Source: Chitinophagaceae bacterium UBA4411
GTDB taxonomy: Bacteria > Bacteroidota > Bacteroidia > Chitinophagales > Chitinophagaceae
Direction: 5' to 3'
Length of the DNA: 64,000 bases
Assembly (NCBI GenBank): GCA_002400415.1
Contig: DGQP01000003.1
Coordinates: 248,001-312,000, forward strand
The stretch's first letter is position 1. Each line of letters opens with the position of its first letter. Positions 24,584-33,215 of the stretch are shown one piece after another. A model generated the notes under the pieces. That model did not search any database. It worked only from the letters and a program-made list of their open reading frames with translations, and was not told where the DNA came from. The translations under genes were made by a program, and so were the position numbers.

Positions 24584-25264
24584 ATGTCTGATGAAATGAA
24601 ATTCTTCTACCTGAAGAACCACCCGATGCTGGCCTCCCTGCCTGAACAAAGGATGAGGGAAGTGGCAGCTGTTGCCAGGATAAGAACTGTTTGCCGCGGG
24701 GAAGTAATCAGTTACGGCGAAGCAGGCTACACCCGTATTCATTTTCTTGTAAAGGGAAAAGTGAAGATCACGGATAACGGGAATGCCGAGAATGAGTTAG
24801 TAAAAGATATTTTAACTGAACCTGATATTTTTGGCGACCTGGGACTTGAAGGTAAAATCTCCCGCGAAGAATGTGCCGAAGTATTGACAGCAAACACCAT
24901 AATATGTTCTTTCCATGTCAGCGATTTTAAACGGATATTGGAAGAGAACCCTGCCATTGTATTAAATTATGCAAGAAAAGTCAACAGTAAACTGCAACGG
25001 CTGGAAAATCGTCATGCAGATCTTGTTTACCTGGATACTAAAGACCGGCTGATCCGGTTTATTAAAAATTGGGCACAATCAGATGGCAGCCGCCAGGGCG
25101 ATAAAATTATCCTCAACAATTATCTTACTCATAGTGATATTGCCGGGTTTATTGCGACTTCACGGCAAAGCGTAAATATGCTGCTGAATGAATTAAGAAG
25201 CTCCGGTTTGCTTTGTTATAACAGGAAACATATTGAGTTGAACAACCCTGTCGTATGGAATTGA
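24584..25264 (+). CDS. Crp/Fnr-family transcription regulator
   Basis: 226 aa. The cyclic-nucleotide-binding-like beta-barrel spans about 10-125 (GEVISYGEAGYTRIHFLVKG; DIFGDLGLEG), then a dimerisation helix (about 125-155), and a winged helix-turn-helix (about 165-220) with HSDIAGFIATSRQSVNMLLNELRSSGLL. No N-terminal Cys cluster of the FNR type and no complete cAMP phosphate-binding signature are seen. It may therefore respond to another signal such as haem/NO or a nucleotide. It is probably co-transcribed with the thioredoxin-like gene. Confidence 0.9.
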   Translation: MSDEMKFFYLKNHPMLASLPEQRMREVAAVARIRTVCRGEVISYGEAGYTRIHFLVKGKVKITDNGNAENELVKDILTEPDIFGDLGLEGKISREECAEVLTANTIICSFHVSDFKRILEENPAIVLNYARKVNSKLQRLENRHADLVYLDTKDRLIRFIKNWAQSDGSRQGDKIILNNYLTHSDIAGFIATSRQSVNMLLNELRSSGLLCYNRKHIELNNPVVWN

Positions 25265-25596
25265 TCGCTTAAGTGATTAAGTATAACTCCTGCGGAATAT
25301 AAACAGGGCATGGTGTTGAATCTCTTGAATACACTAAATCAGGCCCGGGAATGGAAACCCATCGTAATTCACGAAGCGATGATTTAGGAAGTTCGTATAC
25401 CCGGTTGCTGTCAGCAATGCGGAGGAGTTGTATAATAAAATAAAATCGGCCGGGAAAATACCAGTTTGTAAGTAAGGAATTGCTTTTATCCGGCAGGAAG
25501 ATGGGGCGGTTCAGAAGCCTTTTATTGTATGGGACACTGAGGTCATGTACATAACAGAAATGGGAAAATAATTTTTAACGAATAGAAAAGTAAACC
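25265..25596. other. Intergenic region with a coding remnant
   Basis: 332 bp. No intact gene. A broken reading frame occupies 25395-25571 (listed separately). CTTAA-GTGA-TTAAG at 25268-25281, just after the Crp/Fnr stop, is a weak hairpin. Confidence 0.6.
25395..25571 (+). pseudogene. Degraded VOC/glyoxalase-like fragment (tentative)
   Basis: One frame reads VYPVAVSNAEELYNKIKSAG, then a TAA (25473-25475), then GIAFIRQEDGAVQKPFIVWD and a short tail ending at TAA 25571. This resembles the last half of VOC/bleomycin-resistance-like proteins (a 'V-xx-AEELY-KIK-AG' segment followed by a 'W-G-x-xF-xxx-D' strand), interrupted by an in-frame stop and lacking the first half. It is weak similarity judged by eye. 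Confidence 0.35.
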
Positions 25597-26520
25597 ATGA
25601 AAAGAATTATTTCAGTCATTATTGCTTTTTGCGTGGCAACTGGCAGCTTGCAGGCACAGGGATGCAGCGATGCGGGTGTTTGCACCATTCATTCCTTTAA
25701 AAATAACACGCAACATCCTTCTGCTGATAAAAATAAGAATGAAGTGGTTATCGGATTTTCTTTTGGCAAAGGGGAACGATCTGTATCGGATTACTCACAA
25801 TACCTTGAATATACCCGGAGCATCACAGAAAATACTTCTGTAACAGGAAAAATCGTTTTTTCAGAGATAAACGGTGAACTGGCGAATACAGGCGGCCCGG
25901 GAGATATTTTCCTGTCGGTAAATCATGCTTTTGATACAAAAAGGAAATGGAGAAAATCATTTGTAGCAGGATTGAAAATTACGTTTAATAAAGCAGATAT
26001 TGTGAAAGAAGGTATTCACCTGCCAATGCCCTACCAGACCAGCCTGGGGACAACTGACCTTGTATCCGGGATCAATTTCGCCAACAAATCTTTTGGGGCA
26101 ACATTGGCTTTGCAACAACCTTTGAAACCGGCTAACGGGAACATGTTTTTGCCGGAATTGTACCCTGCTGTTCCATTAGCCAACAGGTATCTCCCGACCT
26201 ATAAATTCTCAAGAAAAGCCGATGTGCTGCTCAGGCTTTCCTATAGCTTTGATCTGAATAAAAAATTCTCTGTGAGACCCGGTTTGCTTTCTATATATCA
26301 CGTTGCTAATGACAGTTATCTTGATGCCGGTAAGATGAGGAGGGAAATTGCCAGGTCAGCTGGTTTAACTGTAAACGGGAATATGTTTGCTAATTATCGT
26401 CTGACAAAAAGCAGTTCTTTTGAATTGTCATTGGGTGCTCCCTTTGTGATCCGCACCAACAGGCCTGACGGGCTGACCCGTTCGTTTGTTACCTCATTGG
26501 AGTATACATTCAGCTTCTGA
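25597..26520 (+). CDS. Putative outer-membrane beta-barrel protein
   Basis: 307 aa. Signal peptide (MKRIISVIIAFCVATGSLQA, cut near AQG), then a mature N-terminus with two Cys (GCSDAGVCTIHSF). The body alternates hydrophobic and polar strands (VVIGFSFGKGERSVSDYSQY; LVSGINFANKSFGATLAL). The final residues SLEYTFSF end in an aromatic residue, as outer-membrane barrels do. No family name recognised. It precedes a secreted peroxiredoxin-like gene by 71 bases. The paired Cys near the N-terminus may form a disulphide. Confidence 0.7.
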   Translation: MKRIISVIIAFCVATGSLQAQGCSDAGVCTIHSFKNNTQHPSADKNKNEVVIGFSFGKGERSVSDYSQYLEYTRSITENTSVTGKIVFSEINGELANTGGPGDIFLSVNHAFDTKRKWRKSFVAGLKITFNKADIVKEGIHLPMPYQTSLGTTDLVSGINFANKSFGATLALQQPLKPANGNMFLPELYPAVPLANRYLPTYKFSRKADVLLRLSYSFDLNKKFSVRPGLLSIYHVANDSYLDAGKMRREIARSAGLTVNGNMFANYRLTKSSSFELSLGAPFVIRTNRPDGLTRSFVTSLEYTFSF

Positions 26521-26591
26521 TGCTATTTCTGTCACCCGGCTGACAAACTCTTATACCCGGCCTCTTTATTTTCAATAAAAATTTATAAGTC

Positions 26592-27179
26592 ATGAAGAAA
26601 TTATTTTTAATCGTATCCGTGTTTATTTTGGCAATCGCTGTGAACGGCCAGGAAGAGCCTAAAGGGTTAAATATAAATGACCAGGCTCCTGATTTTACAG
26701 CAAAGGACCAGAATGGCAAGGACGTAAATCTCAGGGAAAAACTAAAAGAGGGGGCAGTGGTATTGGTTTTTTACCGGGGGCAATGGTGCCCTTATTGTAA
26801 CCGCTACCTGAAAAAACTTGAAGACTCTATGACTCTTGTCAATAATAAAGGAGCAAGTCTTATTACGATAACTCCGGAAACGGCTGCGGGGATAGCAAAA
26901 ACAATTGAAAAAACAAAAGCTACGTACCCGATATTGTTTGATGACGGGCTCAGTATCATGAAAAGCTATGATGTTGCTTTTAAAGTAGACGACAAAACTG
27001 TGGAGAAGTATAAAACTTACGGGATTGACTTCGCAAAGGCAAACGGTGATAACAATGGCGCCAATCTTCCGGTCCCGGCAGTATATGTTATCAATAAAGA
27101 AGGTAAAATTATCTTCCGTCATTTTGATAAGGATTATACCAAACGGGTCTCCGTGGCTGAAATCTTAGCGCATTTATAA
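26592..27179 (+). CDS. Secreted AhpC/TSA-family peroxiredoxin-like protein
   Basis: 195 aa. Signal peptide (MKKLFLIVSVFILAIAVNGQ), then an AhpC/TSA thioredoxin fold: GLNINDQAPDFTAKDQNGK, VLVFYRGQWCPYCNRYLKKL (catalytic CPYC around residues 62-65), ITPETAAGI, VPAVYVINKEGKI. A two-Cys WCPYC motif fits the peroxiredoxin-like PRX_like2/BCP group that reduces peroxides with thioredoxin-like partners. Being exported, it would act in the periplasm. A terminator follows. Confidence 0.88.
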   Translation: MKKLFLIVSVFILAIAVNGQEEPKGLNINDQAPDFTAKDQNGKDVNLREKLKEGAVVLVFYRGQWCPYCNRYLKKLEDSMTLVNNKGASLITITPETAAGIAKTIEKTKATYPILFDDGLSIMKSYDVAFKVDDKTVEKYKTYGIDFAKANGDNNGANLPVPAVYVINKEGKIIFRHFDKDYTKRVSVAEILAHL

Positions 27180-27182
27180 AAT

Positions 27183-27204
27183 TCCGGCATTAGCCGGACT
27201 CTTT
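27183..27204 (+). terminator. Rho-independent terminator
   Basis: TCCGGC-ATTA-GCCGGA hairpin (27183-27198) followed by CTCTTT, 4 bases after the peroxiredoxin-like stop. The T-tract is short. Confidence 0.65.
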
Positions 27205-27383
27205 ACAAGGTTAATTCGGGCTGATAGGCGAGGGGAAAAAGCTATTTCAAATATTTTGCCCGTCATTCAAAAAAAGGAAAATTCTTTGCTGCTAAAACTG
27301 GTATAGAAAAATAGTAACGGATAAGGAATGATTGACCCGCAGGATAGCAACTTTTACCTGGTTCGTTGCGTGTTATCAGTGTA

Positions 27384-28700
27384 TTATTTACCCGGGTTCT
27401 TTTCCGGTTTGAAATACAGGTCTGCAAAATCAAGATATTGTTTCCAGTCAAATGCTGTAATATCGTGTTTCCCGGATCTTATATGGTATGCCATATTACC
27501 GGCCCTCAGAACTGTATTTACTTTAGGTAATGTATCTGATTGAAAAGATGGCAGCCCCCAAAGCCGGTATGCCGGCCCTGCATAATACAACGAAAGATAT
27601 TCTCCTTTAGGGTCCGCCCAGCTATCATCTTCTGCACTGGCCACGTATACCGGTCGCGGAGCTATTAATCCCATCAGCATATGCTGATCTACAGGCAGCA
27701 GTTCTTCCTTGTCGTTGAATGCATGAAAATTGCCGCAAAACCAATGGGGAAATCTTTCATTGATCAGCTTAACCGTTTCCCCGAATTTTCTTTTTGACAG
27801 GGCGGCGCCACCACAACCTGAATTATTGGATATCACTATGGCAAACCGCTGGTCCTGTGCACCTGCCCAGAGAGCAGTTTTGCCTAACCGGGAATGACCG
27901 ATTACTGCAATTTGCTTACTGTTGATATCCCGGTCTTTTTCAAAATAATCCATTGCCCTGGACAGTGCATAGGACCATGCGCCGATAGATCCCCATTCAT
28001 CAGGGCGGGGCTTTTTTTGTCCTTCTTTATAAAACAGGGGATGAATGCCATTTTGAAATCCGTCATCAAAATCGGGATCAACATCACCGTAATAGATAGT
28101 TGCAAGACCATAACCTCTTTCCAGGATTCTGTCAACCTGCCACTGATCCGCTTCAACACCCGTTGATGCGGCTGTGGCTGTATTATTAAAAATATGGTAC
28201 TGAGGGTTATTGATTACATAGTTTTTGGTTACAGGAATCGTTGTGTCCCGGCAAATTGTATGATTGCCATAAAAATTCATTCCTAAAAATAAGGGGACCG
28301 GTTTTTTTGCCTGTGCGGGTAAAAGAATAACCAAAGGTATTTGAAATGTATCCCTGCTGTTTGAAAGGGAAATTGTAACCAGTTTTATGATTGCTTTGCC
28401 AGCAACGGCCCCGGGTATTATTTTAGTTACTTCAAAACTGCAATGGATACCGGCATCCGGTGTGCAGCCATAAATATATTTACCGAATTGCTGCAGTATT
28501 TCATTTCTCCGGCTTGTAATCCAGTTTTCTTTATCAGTGATTACCTGGCCGTCTTTTACTGCCAGCAGCCCCGGTAAGCTGTAGGGCATGACTTTACTCT
28601 CATCGGTATTAGACTGTGCATGTATACTTAATTCCGAAACAGCCATTAGTGTGGTTAAAAGGTAACTGCTTATTTTTTTAATGGAGGAAACAGTGTGCAT
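27384..28700 (-). CDS. CE15-like glucuronoyl esterase
   Basis: 438 aa. Signal peptide (MHTVSSIKKISSYLLTTLMA, cleaved after HAQ), then an alpha/beta hydrolase. The nucleophile motif is VIGHSRLGKTALWAGAQDQRFA (Ser about residue 265), close to the G-C-S-R-x-G-K motif of carbohydrate esterase family 15. NNSGCGGAALSKRKFGE and a late His in HIRSGKHDITAFDW complete the family pattern. CE15 enzymes split esters between glucuronic acid in xylan and lignin alcohols. It is transcribed alone, divergent from the nag genes, and is likely periplasmic or surface-exposed. Confidence 0.85.
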   Translation of the reverse strand: MHTVSSIKKISSYLLTTLMAVSELSIHAQSNTDESKVMPYSLPGLLAVKDGQVITDKENWITSRRNEILQQFGKYIYGCTPDAGIHCSFEVTKIIPGAVAGKAIIKLVTISLSNSRDTFQIPLVILLPAQAKKPVPLFLGMNFYGNHTICRDTTIPVTKNYVINNPQYHIFNNTATAASTGVEADQWQVDRILERGYGLATIYYGDVDPDFDDGFQNGIHPLFYKEGQKKPRPDEWGSIGAWSYALSRAMDYFEKDRDINSKQIAVIGHSRLGKTALWAGAQDQRFAIVISNNSGCGGAALSKRKFGETVKLINERFPHWFCGNFHAFNDKEELLPVDQHMLMGLIAPRPVYVASAEDDSWADPKGEYLSLYYAGPAYRLWGLPSFQSDTLPKVNTVLRAGNMAYHIRSGKHDITAFDWKQYLDFADLYFKPEKNPGK

Positions 28701-28813
28701 TCGGTGTTATCAGTTTCGGTACTCAAAGTAACGAAGTATTGGAATGCTGCATCATGTACTGTCCTGTTTCCGGCAGCGTTTCCGGAGTTATTTATTATAC
28801 TTGAGGATGTATT

Positions 28814-28832
28814 GTATATGTTTGAGATATAC
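28814..28832. promoter_or_regulatory. Promoter box with overlapping dyad upstream of nagB
   Basis: TATGTTTG (28817-28824) is a perfect TAnnTTTG -7 box. It is overlapped by the inverted repeat GTATAT-N7-ATATAC (28814-28832), a good position for a repressor. The -33 region has only TTTA (28791-28794). The LacI-family regulator at 32190-33203 is an obvious candidate. Confidence 0.5.
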
Positions 28833-28861
28833 TTTTTCTATCACTTTATTTTTATTGTATC

Positions 28862-29608
28862 ATGCGTATTACAATTGCCAAAGACAATAATGAACTGGGA
28901 AATCTTGCGGGTAAAGCTGCAGCTCAGCTGATCAGGAATGCAATCCGTACAAAGGGAACCGCAAATATCATAGTGGCAACCGGTACAAGCCAGCTGGCTA
29001 CAATTGCCAGCCTGGTTGCTGATAAGGAAACAGACTGGTCAAAAGTTGTAATGTTTCACCTGGATGAATATATCGGTCTGCCGGAGACTTCTCCTGCCAG
29101 TTTCCGGAGATACCTGAAACAATTTTTCTTATCCCGACTGCCGCCCTTGAAAGCGGCTTACCTGATCAACGGAGAAAGCAATGCAAAGGAAGAATGTGAC
29201 CGCCTGAATCATATCATTGCTGATCATCCGGCAGATCTTGCCCTGGTGGGAATCGGGGAGAACGGGCATCTTGCTTTTAATGATCCGCCTGCTGATTTTG
29301 AAACAACGGACCCGTATATCATTGTGAACCTGGATGAGAATTGCAGGAAGCAACAGGCTGGTGAAGGCTGGTTCCATTCACCGGATGAAGTTCCGGAACA
29401 GGCTATAAGTATGTCTGTAAACCAGATTATGAAATCAGCATCCATTATTTGCTCTGTGCCGGGCAGCCGGAAAGTAAATGCGCTGAGAAACTGCCTGAAG
29501 AAAGAAGTGAGCAACCTGTATCCTGCAAGTATACTCCGCCTGCACAGTGATTGCAGCTGTTTTCTTGACGAAGATTCGGCTGTGGCCTTGTCTGATGACG
29601 GGCAATAG
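28862..29608 (+). CDS. nagB: Glucosamine-6-phosphate deaminase
   Basis: 248 aa, NagB family. MFHLDEYIGLP (residues 64-74) and GIGENGHLAFNDPPA (130-144) carry the catalytic Asp, Glu and His of the isomerase/deaminase fold; VATGTSQLATIA binds phosphate. It converts glucosamine 6-phosphate to fructose 6-phosphate and ammonia. The usual length is about 260-270, so it is slightly short at the C-terminus. It is the first gene of nagB-transporter-nagA, 70 bases before the transporter. An upstream promoter box and dyad suggest repression. Confidence 0.92.
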   Translation: MRITIAKDNNELGNLAGKAAAQLIRNAIRTKGTANIIVATGTSQLATIASLVADKETDWSKVVMFHLDEYIGLPETSPASFRRYLKQFFLSRLPPLKAAYLINGESNAKEECDRLNHIIADHPADLALVGIGENGHLAFNDPPADFETTDPYIIVNLDENCRKQQAGEGWFHSPDEVPEQAISMSVNQIMKSASIICSVPGSRKVNALRNCLKKEVSNLYPASILRLHSDCSCFLDEDSAVALSDDGQ

Positions 29609-29677
29609 CCTGTTCGCTGCAACTACTATTTTATTACAGGATAATACGGATGGACTAAAAACCGAAAGCGAAAAGAT

Positions 29678-30991
29678 ATGATAGCAATTGTAAACCCGGC
29701 TTCTTTAACCAGAAAAGACTCTGTTATTTCTATTGCCATTATTGGAGTTCTCTTTTTTGTATTCGGGTTTATTTCCTGGGTTAATTCAATACTAATTCCT
29801 TATTTCAAAATTGCATGTGAGCTGACGAATTTCCAGTCTTATCTTGTTGCTTTTTCTTTTTACATCTCGTACTTTTTTTTATCAGTTCCTTCTTCTTACC
29901 TGCTAAAAAGAACCGGCTTTAAAAAAGGAATGATGACAGGCTTCTGGATCATGTCGCTGGGGGCTTTTGTTTTTATTCCTGCTGCACTGGCAAGGAGATA
30001 TGAAATATTTCTCACCGGTCTTTTTTTTATTGGTGCGGGCCTTGCAGTTCTTCAGACAGCCGCTAATCCTTACATTACTATTCTCGGGAGTAAAGAAACT
30101 GCCGCGAGGCGCATCAGTATTATGGGGATCTGTAATAAAGGCGCCGGGATTCTTGCCCCGCTGATTTTTGCAGCAGTAATACTTAAGGCTACAGATTCGG
30201 AGCTGTTTGCACAACTGGGTTCTATGGGGCCGGAGGAAAAAGCTGCAGCCTTAGATGAGTTAATACGCCGTGTTATTATACCGTACAGTTGCGTTGGAAC
30301 CCTGCTTTTTATTCTTGGGTTAGTTGTGCGCAATTCCCCTCTTCCCGAAATAAATACCGATTCAAACACCGTTGAAGATTCCGTTAATAATGCGACAAAG
30401 AAAAATATATTCCAGTTTCCTTATCTTATACTGGGGGCAATAGCCATTTTTTTGCATGTCGGTACACAGGTGATAGCTATTGATACAGTTATTGGCTATG
30501 CCGGCAGTATGAATATAGAGTTGATGGAAGCTAAGGTTTTTCCATCCTATACACTGCTGGCAACTATCTGCGGGTATATACTGGGTATTATTTTTATTCC
30601 GAAATACATCAGCCAGCTTACTGCCTTACGGGTTTGTACAATGCTGGGAACCTTGCTTACATTATTAATAATTTTTACCAGGAGGGACATATTCTTTTTA
30701 GGGCACCATACGGATATCTCCATATGGTTTATTGTGCTCCTCGGCTTTGCTAATTCACTGGTATGGGCAGGCATCTGGCCACTGGCGCTGGATGGTCTTG
30801 GGAAGTTCACCAAACTGGGCGCCTCTGTTATGATCATGGGTCTCTGTGGTAATGCATTGCTGCCCCTTGCGTACGGATACCTTGCAGATCAGTATGACCT
30901 GCGGTCAGCTTACTGGGTTTTATTTCCCTGTTACCTTTACCTCGTTTTTTATGCAATAAGAGGCTACCGGGTAAAGAGATGGTGTTTATAA
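29678..30991 (+). CDS. MFS sugar transporter (FucP/NagP type)
   Basis: 437 aa, 12 predicted membrane segments of the FHS/FucP branch of the major facilitator superfamily. Family features include the N-terminal FFVFGFISWVNSILIPYFK, a second helix with SYFFLSVPSSYLLKRTGFKKGM, and QTAANPYITILGS in the fifth segment. Position between nagB and nagA indicates uptake of N-acetylglucosamine or a related amino sugar (NagP role). The stop is 10 bases before nagA. No matching kinase (NagK) lies in this cluster, so phosphorylation must be encoded elsewhere. Confidence 0.88.
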   Translation: MIAIVNPASLTRKDSVISIAIIGVLFFVFGFISWVNSILIPYFKIACELTNFQSYLVAFSFYISYFFLSVPSSYLLKRTGFKKGMMTGFWIMSLGAFVFIPAALARRYEIFLTGLFFIGAGLAVLQTAANPYITILGSKETAARRISIMGICNKGAGILAPLIFAAVILKATDSELFAQLGSMGPEEKAAALDELIRRVIIPYSCVGTLLFILGLVVRNSPLPEINTDSNTVEDSVNNATKKNIFQFPYLILGAIAIFLHVGTQVIAIDTVIGYAGSMNIELMEAKVFPSYTLLATICGYILGIIFIPKYISQLTALRVCTMLGTLLTLLIIFTRRDIFFLGHHTDISIWFIVLLGFANSLVWAGIWPLALDGLGKFTKLGASVMIMGLCGNALLPLAYGYLADQYDLRSAYWVLFPCYLYLVFYAIRGYRVKRWCL

Positions 30992-31001
30992 TTGTATAGT
31001 T

Positions 31002-32207
31002 ATGCATGGACAATCTTTAAAAATTTATAACGGAAAAATTATTACACCGGGCGGGATCATCCCGGACGGAAGCCTGGTGATTCAGCAGGGTGTAATAACA
31101 GCAATTGCTGGTGAGGACCTGCCTGTTTCCCCGGAAATAACAGGTATTGATGCAATGGGTCATTATATCTCGCCGGGTTTTATTGACCTGCATGTGCATG
31201 GTGGCGGGGGCTATGATTTTATGGATGGAACTGCAGAAGCATTCCGGGGAATTGCAGCTGCTCACTCCCGTTATGGCACCACCTCCCTGATGCCAACAAC
31301 AGTTTCCTGTAGTAAACAGGAATTATTACAAATGCTTGACACCTATGAGCAGGCCAGGTCCGGGAATTATAAAGGAGCTTCGTTTGAAGGTGTTCACCTG
31401 GAGGGTCCTTATTTGGCCATGAGCCAGCGGGGTGCGCAGGATCCTGAGTATATAAGAGATCCTGATCCTGCCGAATATGAGGATATTTTATCAAAGAGTG
31501 ATTCCATAAAACGCTGGAGTGCTGCTCCCGAATTAAAAGGGGCACTTGAATTCGGGAAATATATAAGTGACAGGGGAATAATTGCGGCAGTTGCGCATAC
31601 TGATGCGGTGTATGATGAAGTGCTGCAGGCTTCTGAAAACGGCTATTCTTTAGCCACACATTTATATTCGGGGATGTCGGGGGTTACAAGAAGAAATGCC
31701 TTTCGTTATGCCGGGGTTATTGAAAGTGTGCTGTTACTGGATGAATTTGATGTTGAAATAATTGCAGACGGTATTCATGTGCCACCGCCTCTGCTTAAGC
31801 TGGCTTATAAAATCAAAGGGCCGGATAAAATAGCCCTGATAACCGATGCCATGCGGGCATCAGGTATGCCACCGGGTGAAAGTATTCTCGGCAGCGGTCA
31901 AAGAGGGTTAAGGGTAATTGTTGAAGATGGTGTGGCGAAACTTCCTGATCGTTCTTCTTTTGCAGGCAGTGTTGCCACTGCCAACCAGTTAGTCAGGAAT
32001 ATGGCGGAACTGGCAGCGGTTCCTTTAACCGATGCGGTTAAAATGATGACAGCCACTCCTGCAAGAATACTGGGCATTGGTGACCGTAAAGGAAGTATTG
32101 CCACGGGCAAAGATGGCGATATTATTATTTTTGATAACCAGTTTGATGTACAAACGACAATAGTAAGAGGGGAGATAGTTTATAACAAGCTACATCCGGT
32201 TGCTTGA
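31002..32207 (+). CDS. nagA: N-acetylglucosamine-6-phosphate deacetylase
   Basis: 401 aa, normal NagA length. Metal- and substrate-binding motifs: FIDLHVHGGGGYDFMDG (His64, His66), GVHLEGPYL (Glu), HLYSGMSGV (His) and ALITDAMRASG (catalytic Asp). It removes the acetyl group from GlcNAc-6-P to feed NagB. The 3' end overlaps the convergent LacI-family gene by 18 bases, so antisense interference between the two transcripts is possible. Confidence 0.95.
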   Translation: MHGQSLKIYNGKIITPGGIIPDGSLVIQQGVITAIAGEDLPVSPEITGIDAMGHYISPGFIDLHVHGGGGYDFMDGTAEAFRGIAAAHSRYGTTSLMPTTVSCSKQELLQMLDTYEQARSGNYKGASFEGVHLEGPYLAMSQRGAQDPEYIRDPDPAEYEDILSKSDSIKRWSAAPELKGALEFGKYISDRGIIAAVAHTDAVYDEVLQASENGYSLATHLYSGMSGVTRRNAFRYAGVIESVLLLDEFDVEIIADGIHVPPPLLKLAYKIKGPDKIALITDAMRASGMPPGESILGSGQRGLRVIVEDGVAKLPDRSSFAGSVATANQLVRNMAELAAVPLTDAVKMMTATPARILGIGDRKGSIATGKDGDIIIFDNQFDVQTTIVRGEIVYNKLHPVA

Positions 32208-33203
32208 TTCGCGGATAATAAGCCTGCCGGTAAGTATTTTCTCTTCGGCAGAATATTTTTTCTTCTTCATATGCTTTACAAGTAATTCACAGCTTTCCCT
32301 GCCAATATCAAAACCAGGCTCTTCAATAGTGGTAAGAGAGGGAGAGATTATTGCCGCAGCCGGGTCGTTTGTAAAGCCTGCAACACCAAACTCGTTCCCC
32401 GGCAGAATATTTTTCTCTTTTAAGGCTATCAGGGCCCCGATCGCTTTCCTGTCATTGACAGCAAAAATTGCATCCGGCTTCTCTTCCAGGTTTAATAAAC
32501 GGAAAGTGTCTTCTGTTCCCGCTTCCTGTGTAAACGCTGAGTGAATGATCCATTCTTTTCTTACTGGAATATTGTTTGCCACCAGGCCGGAAATATATCC
32601 TTCAAGCCTTCGCCGGGTAAACATCAGGTCTCCGGGCCCCGTGATGTGAGCAACTTTTGTATAACCGTTTTTGATAAGATGCGTCACAGCTTCATATGCC
32701 CCGCTGATGTCATCATGCAACACCCTGGACGTGTTAGATATATCTGCGGCCCTGTCGAAGAAAACCACCGGTATACCACTGCCCGTAATATTTTTGAAAT
32801 AACATTCATGTTGTGCACTCAGGGAAGAACAGATAAGAACACCGTCCAGGACAGAACCGGAGAGGGTACTTAAAATGGATAATTCTTTCCGGGGAATATC
32901 ACCGGTCATATATACCGTAGTGGTATAGCCGTGGTGATTAGCCACCTGGTATATACCTGTAACAACGGATGAGAAGTAATGATTGGTAATGAACGGGAGT
33001 ACAATGCCAATATTATATGTTTTACCCTTTGCCAGGGCAGCAGCATTATAGTTGGGTTTGTAATTCAATTCAGCCGCGACAGACATGACTTTTTTTCGTG
33101 TAAAAGGGCTCACATCATGCGTATCCCTGAGAGCCCTCGATACTGTTGAAACAGAAATTTCAAGTCTTTGCGCAATATCTCTTATTGTAGCGGAGTGATG
33201 CAT
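32190..33203 (-). CDS. LacI-family transcription repressor
   Basis: 337 aa. The N-terminal helix-turn-helix TIRDIAQRLEISVSTVSRAL with hinge helix NYNAAALAKGKT, followed by a two-lobed sugar-binding domain (IGIVLPFITNHYFSSVVTGI; VFFDRA; HITGPGDLMFTRRRLEGY; AVNDRKAIGA). It is the third gene of GH109-NagX-LacI and converges on nagA. It probably controls the amino-sugar genes on both strands; the effector is expected to be a (N-acetyl)hexosamine or phosphate, by context only. Confidence 0.92.
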   Translation of the reverse strand: MHHSATIRDIAQRLEISVSTVSRALRDTHDVSPFTRKKVMSVAAELNYKPNYNAAALAKGKTYNIGIVLPFITNHYFSSVVTGIYQVANHHGYTTTVYMTGDIPRKELSILSTLSGSVLDGVLICSSLSAQHECYFKNITGSGIPVVFFDRAADISNTSRVLHDDISGAYEAVTHLIKNGYTKVAHITGPGDLMFTRRRLEGYISGLVANNIPVRKEWIIHSAFTQEAGTEDTFRLLNLEEKPDAIFAVNDRKAIGALIALKEKNILPGNEFGVAGFTNDPAAAIISPSLTTIEEPGFDIGRESCELLVKHMKKKKYSAEEKILTGRLIIRESSNRM

Positions 33204-33215
33204 GGCAGGCCGGCG

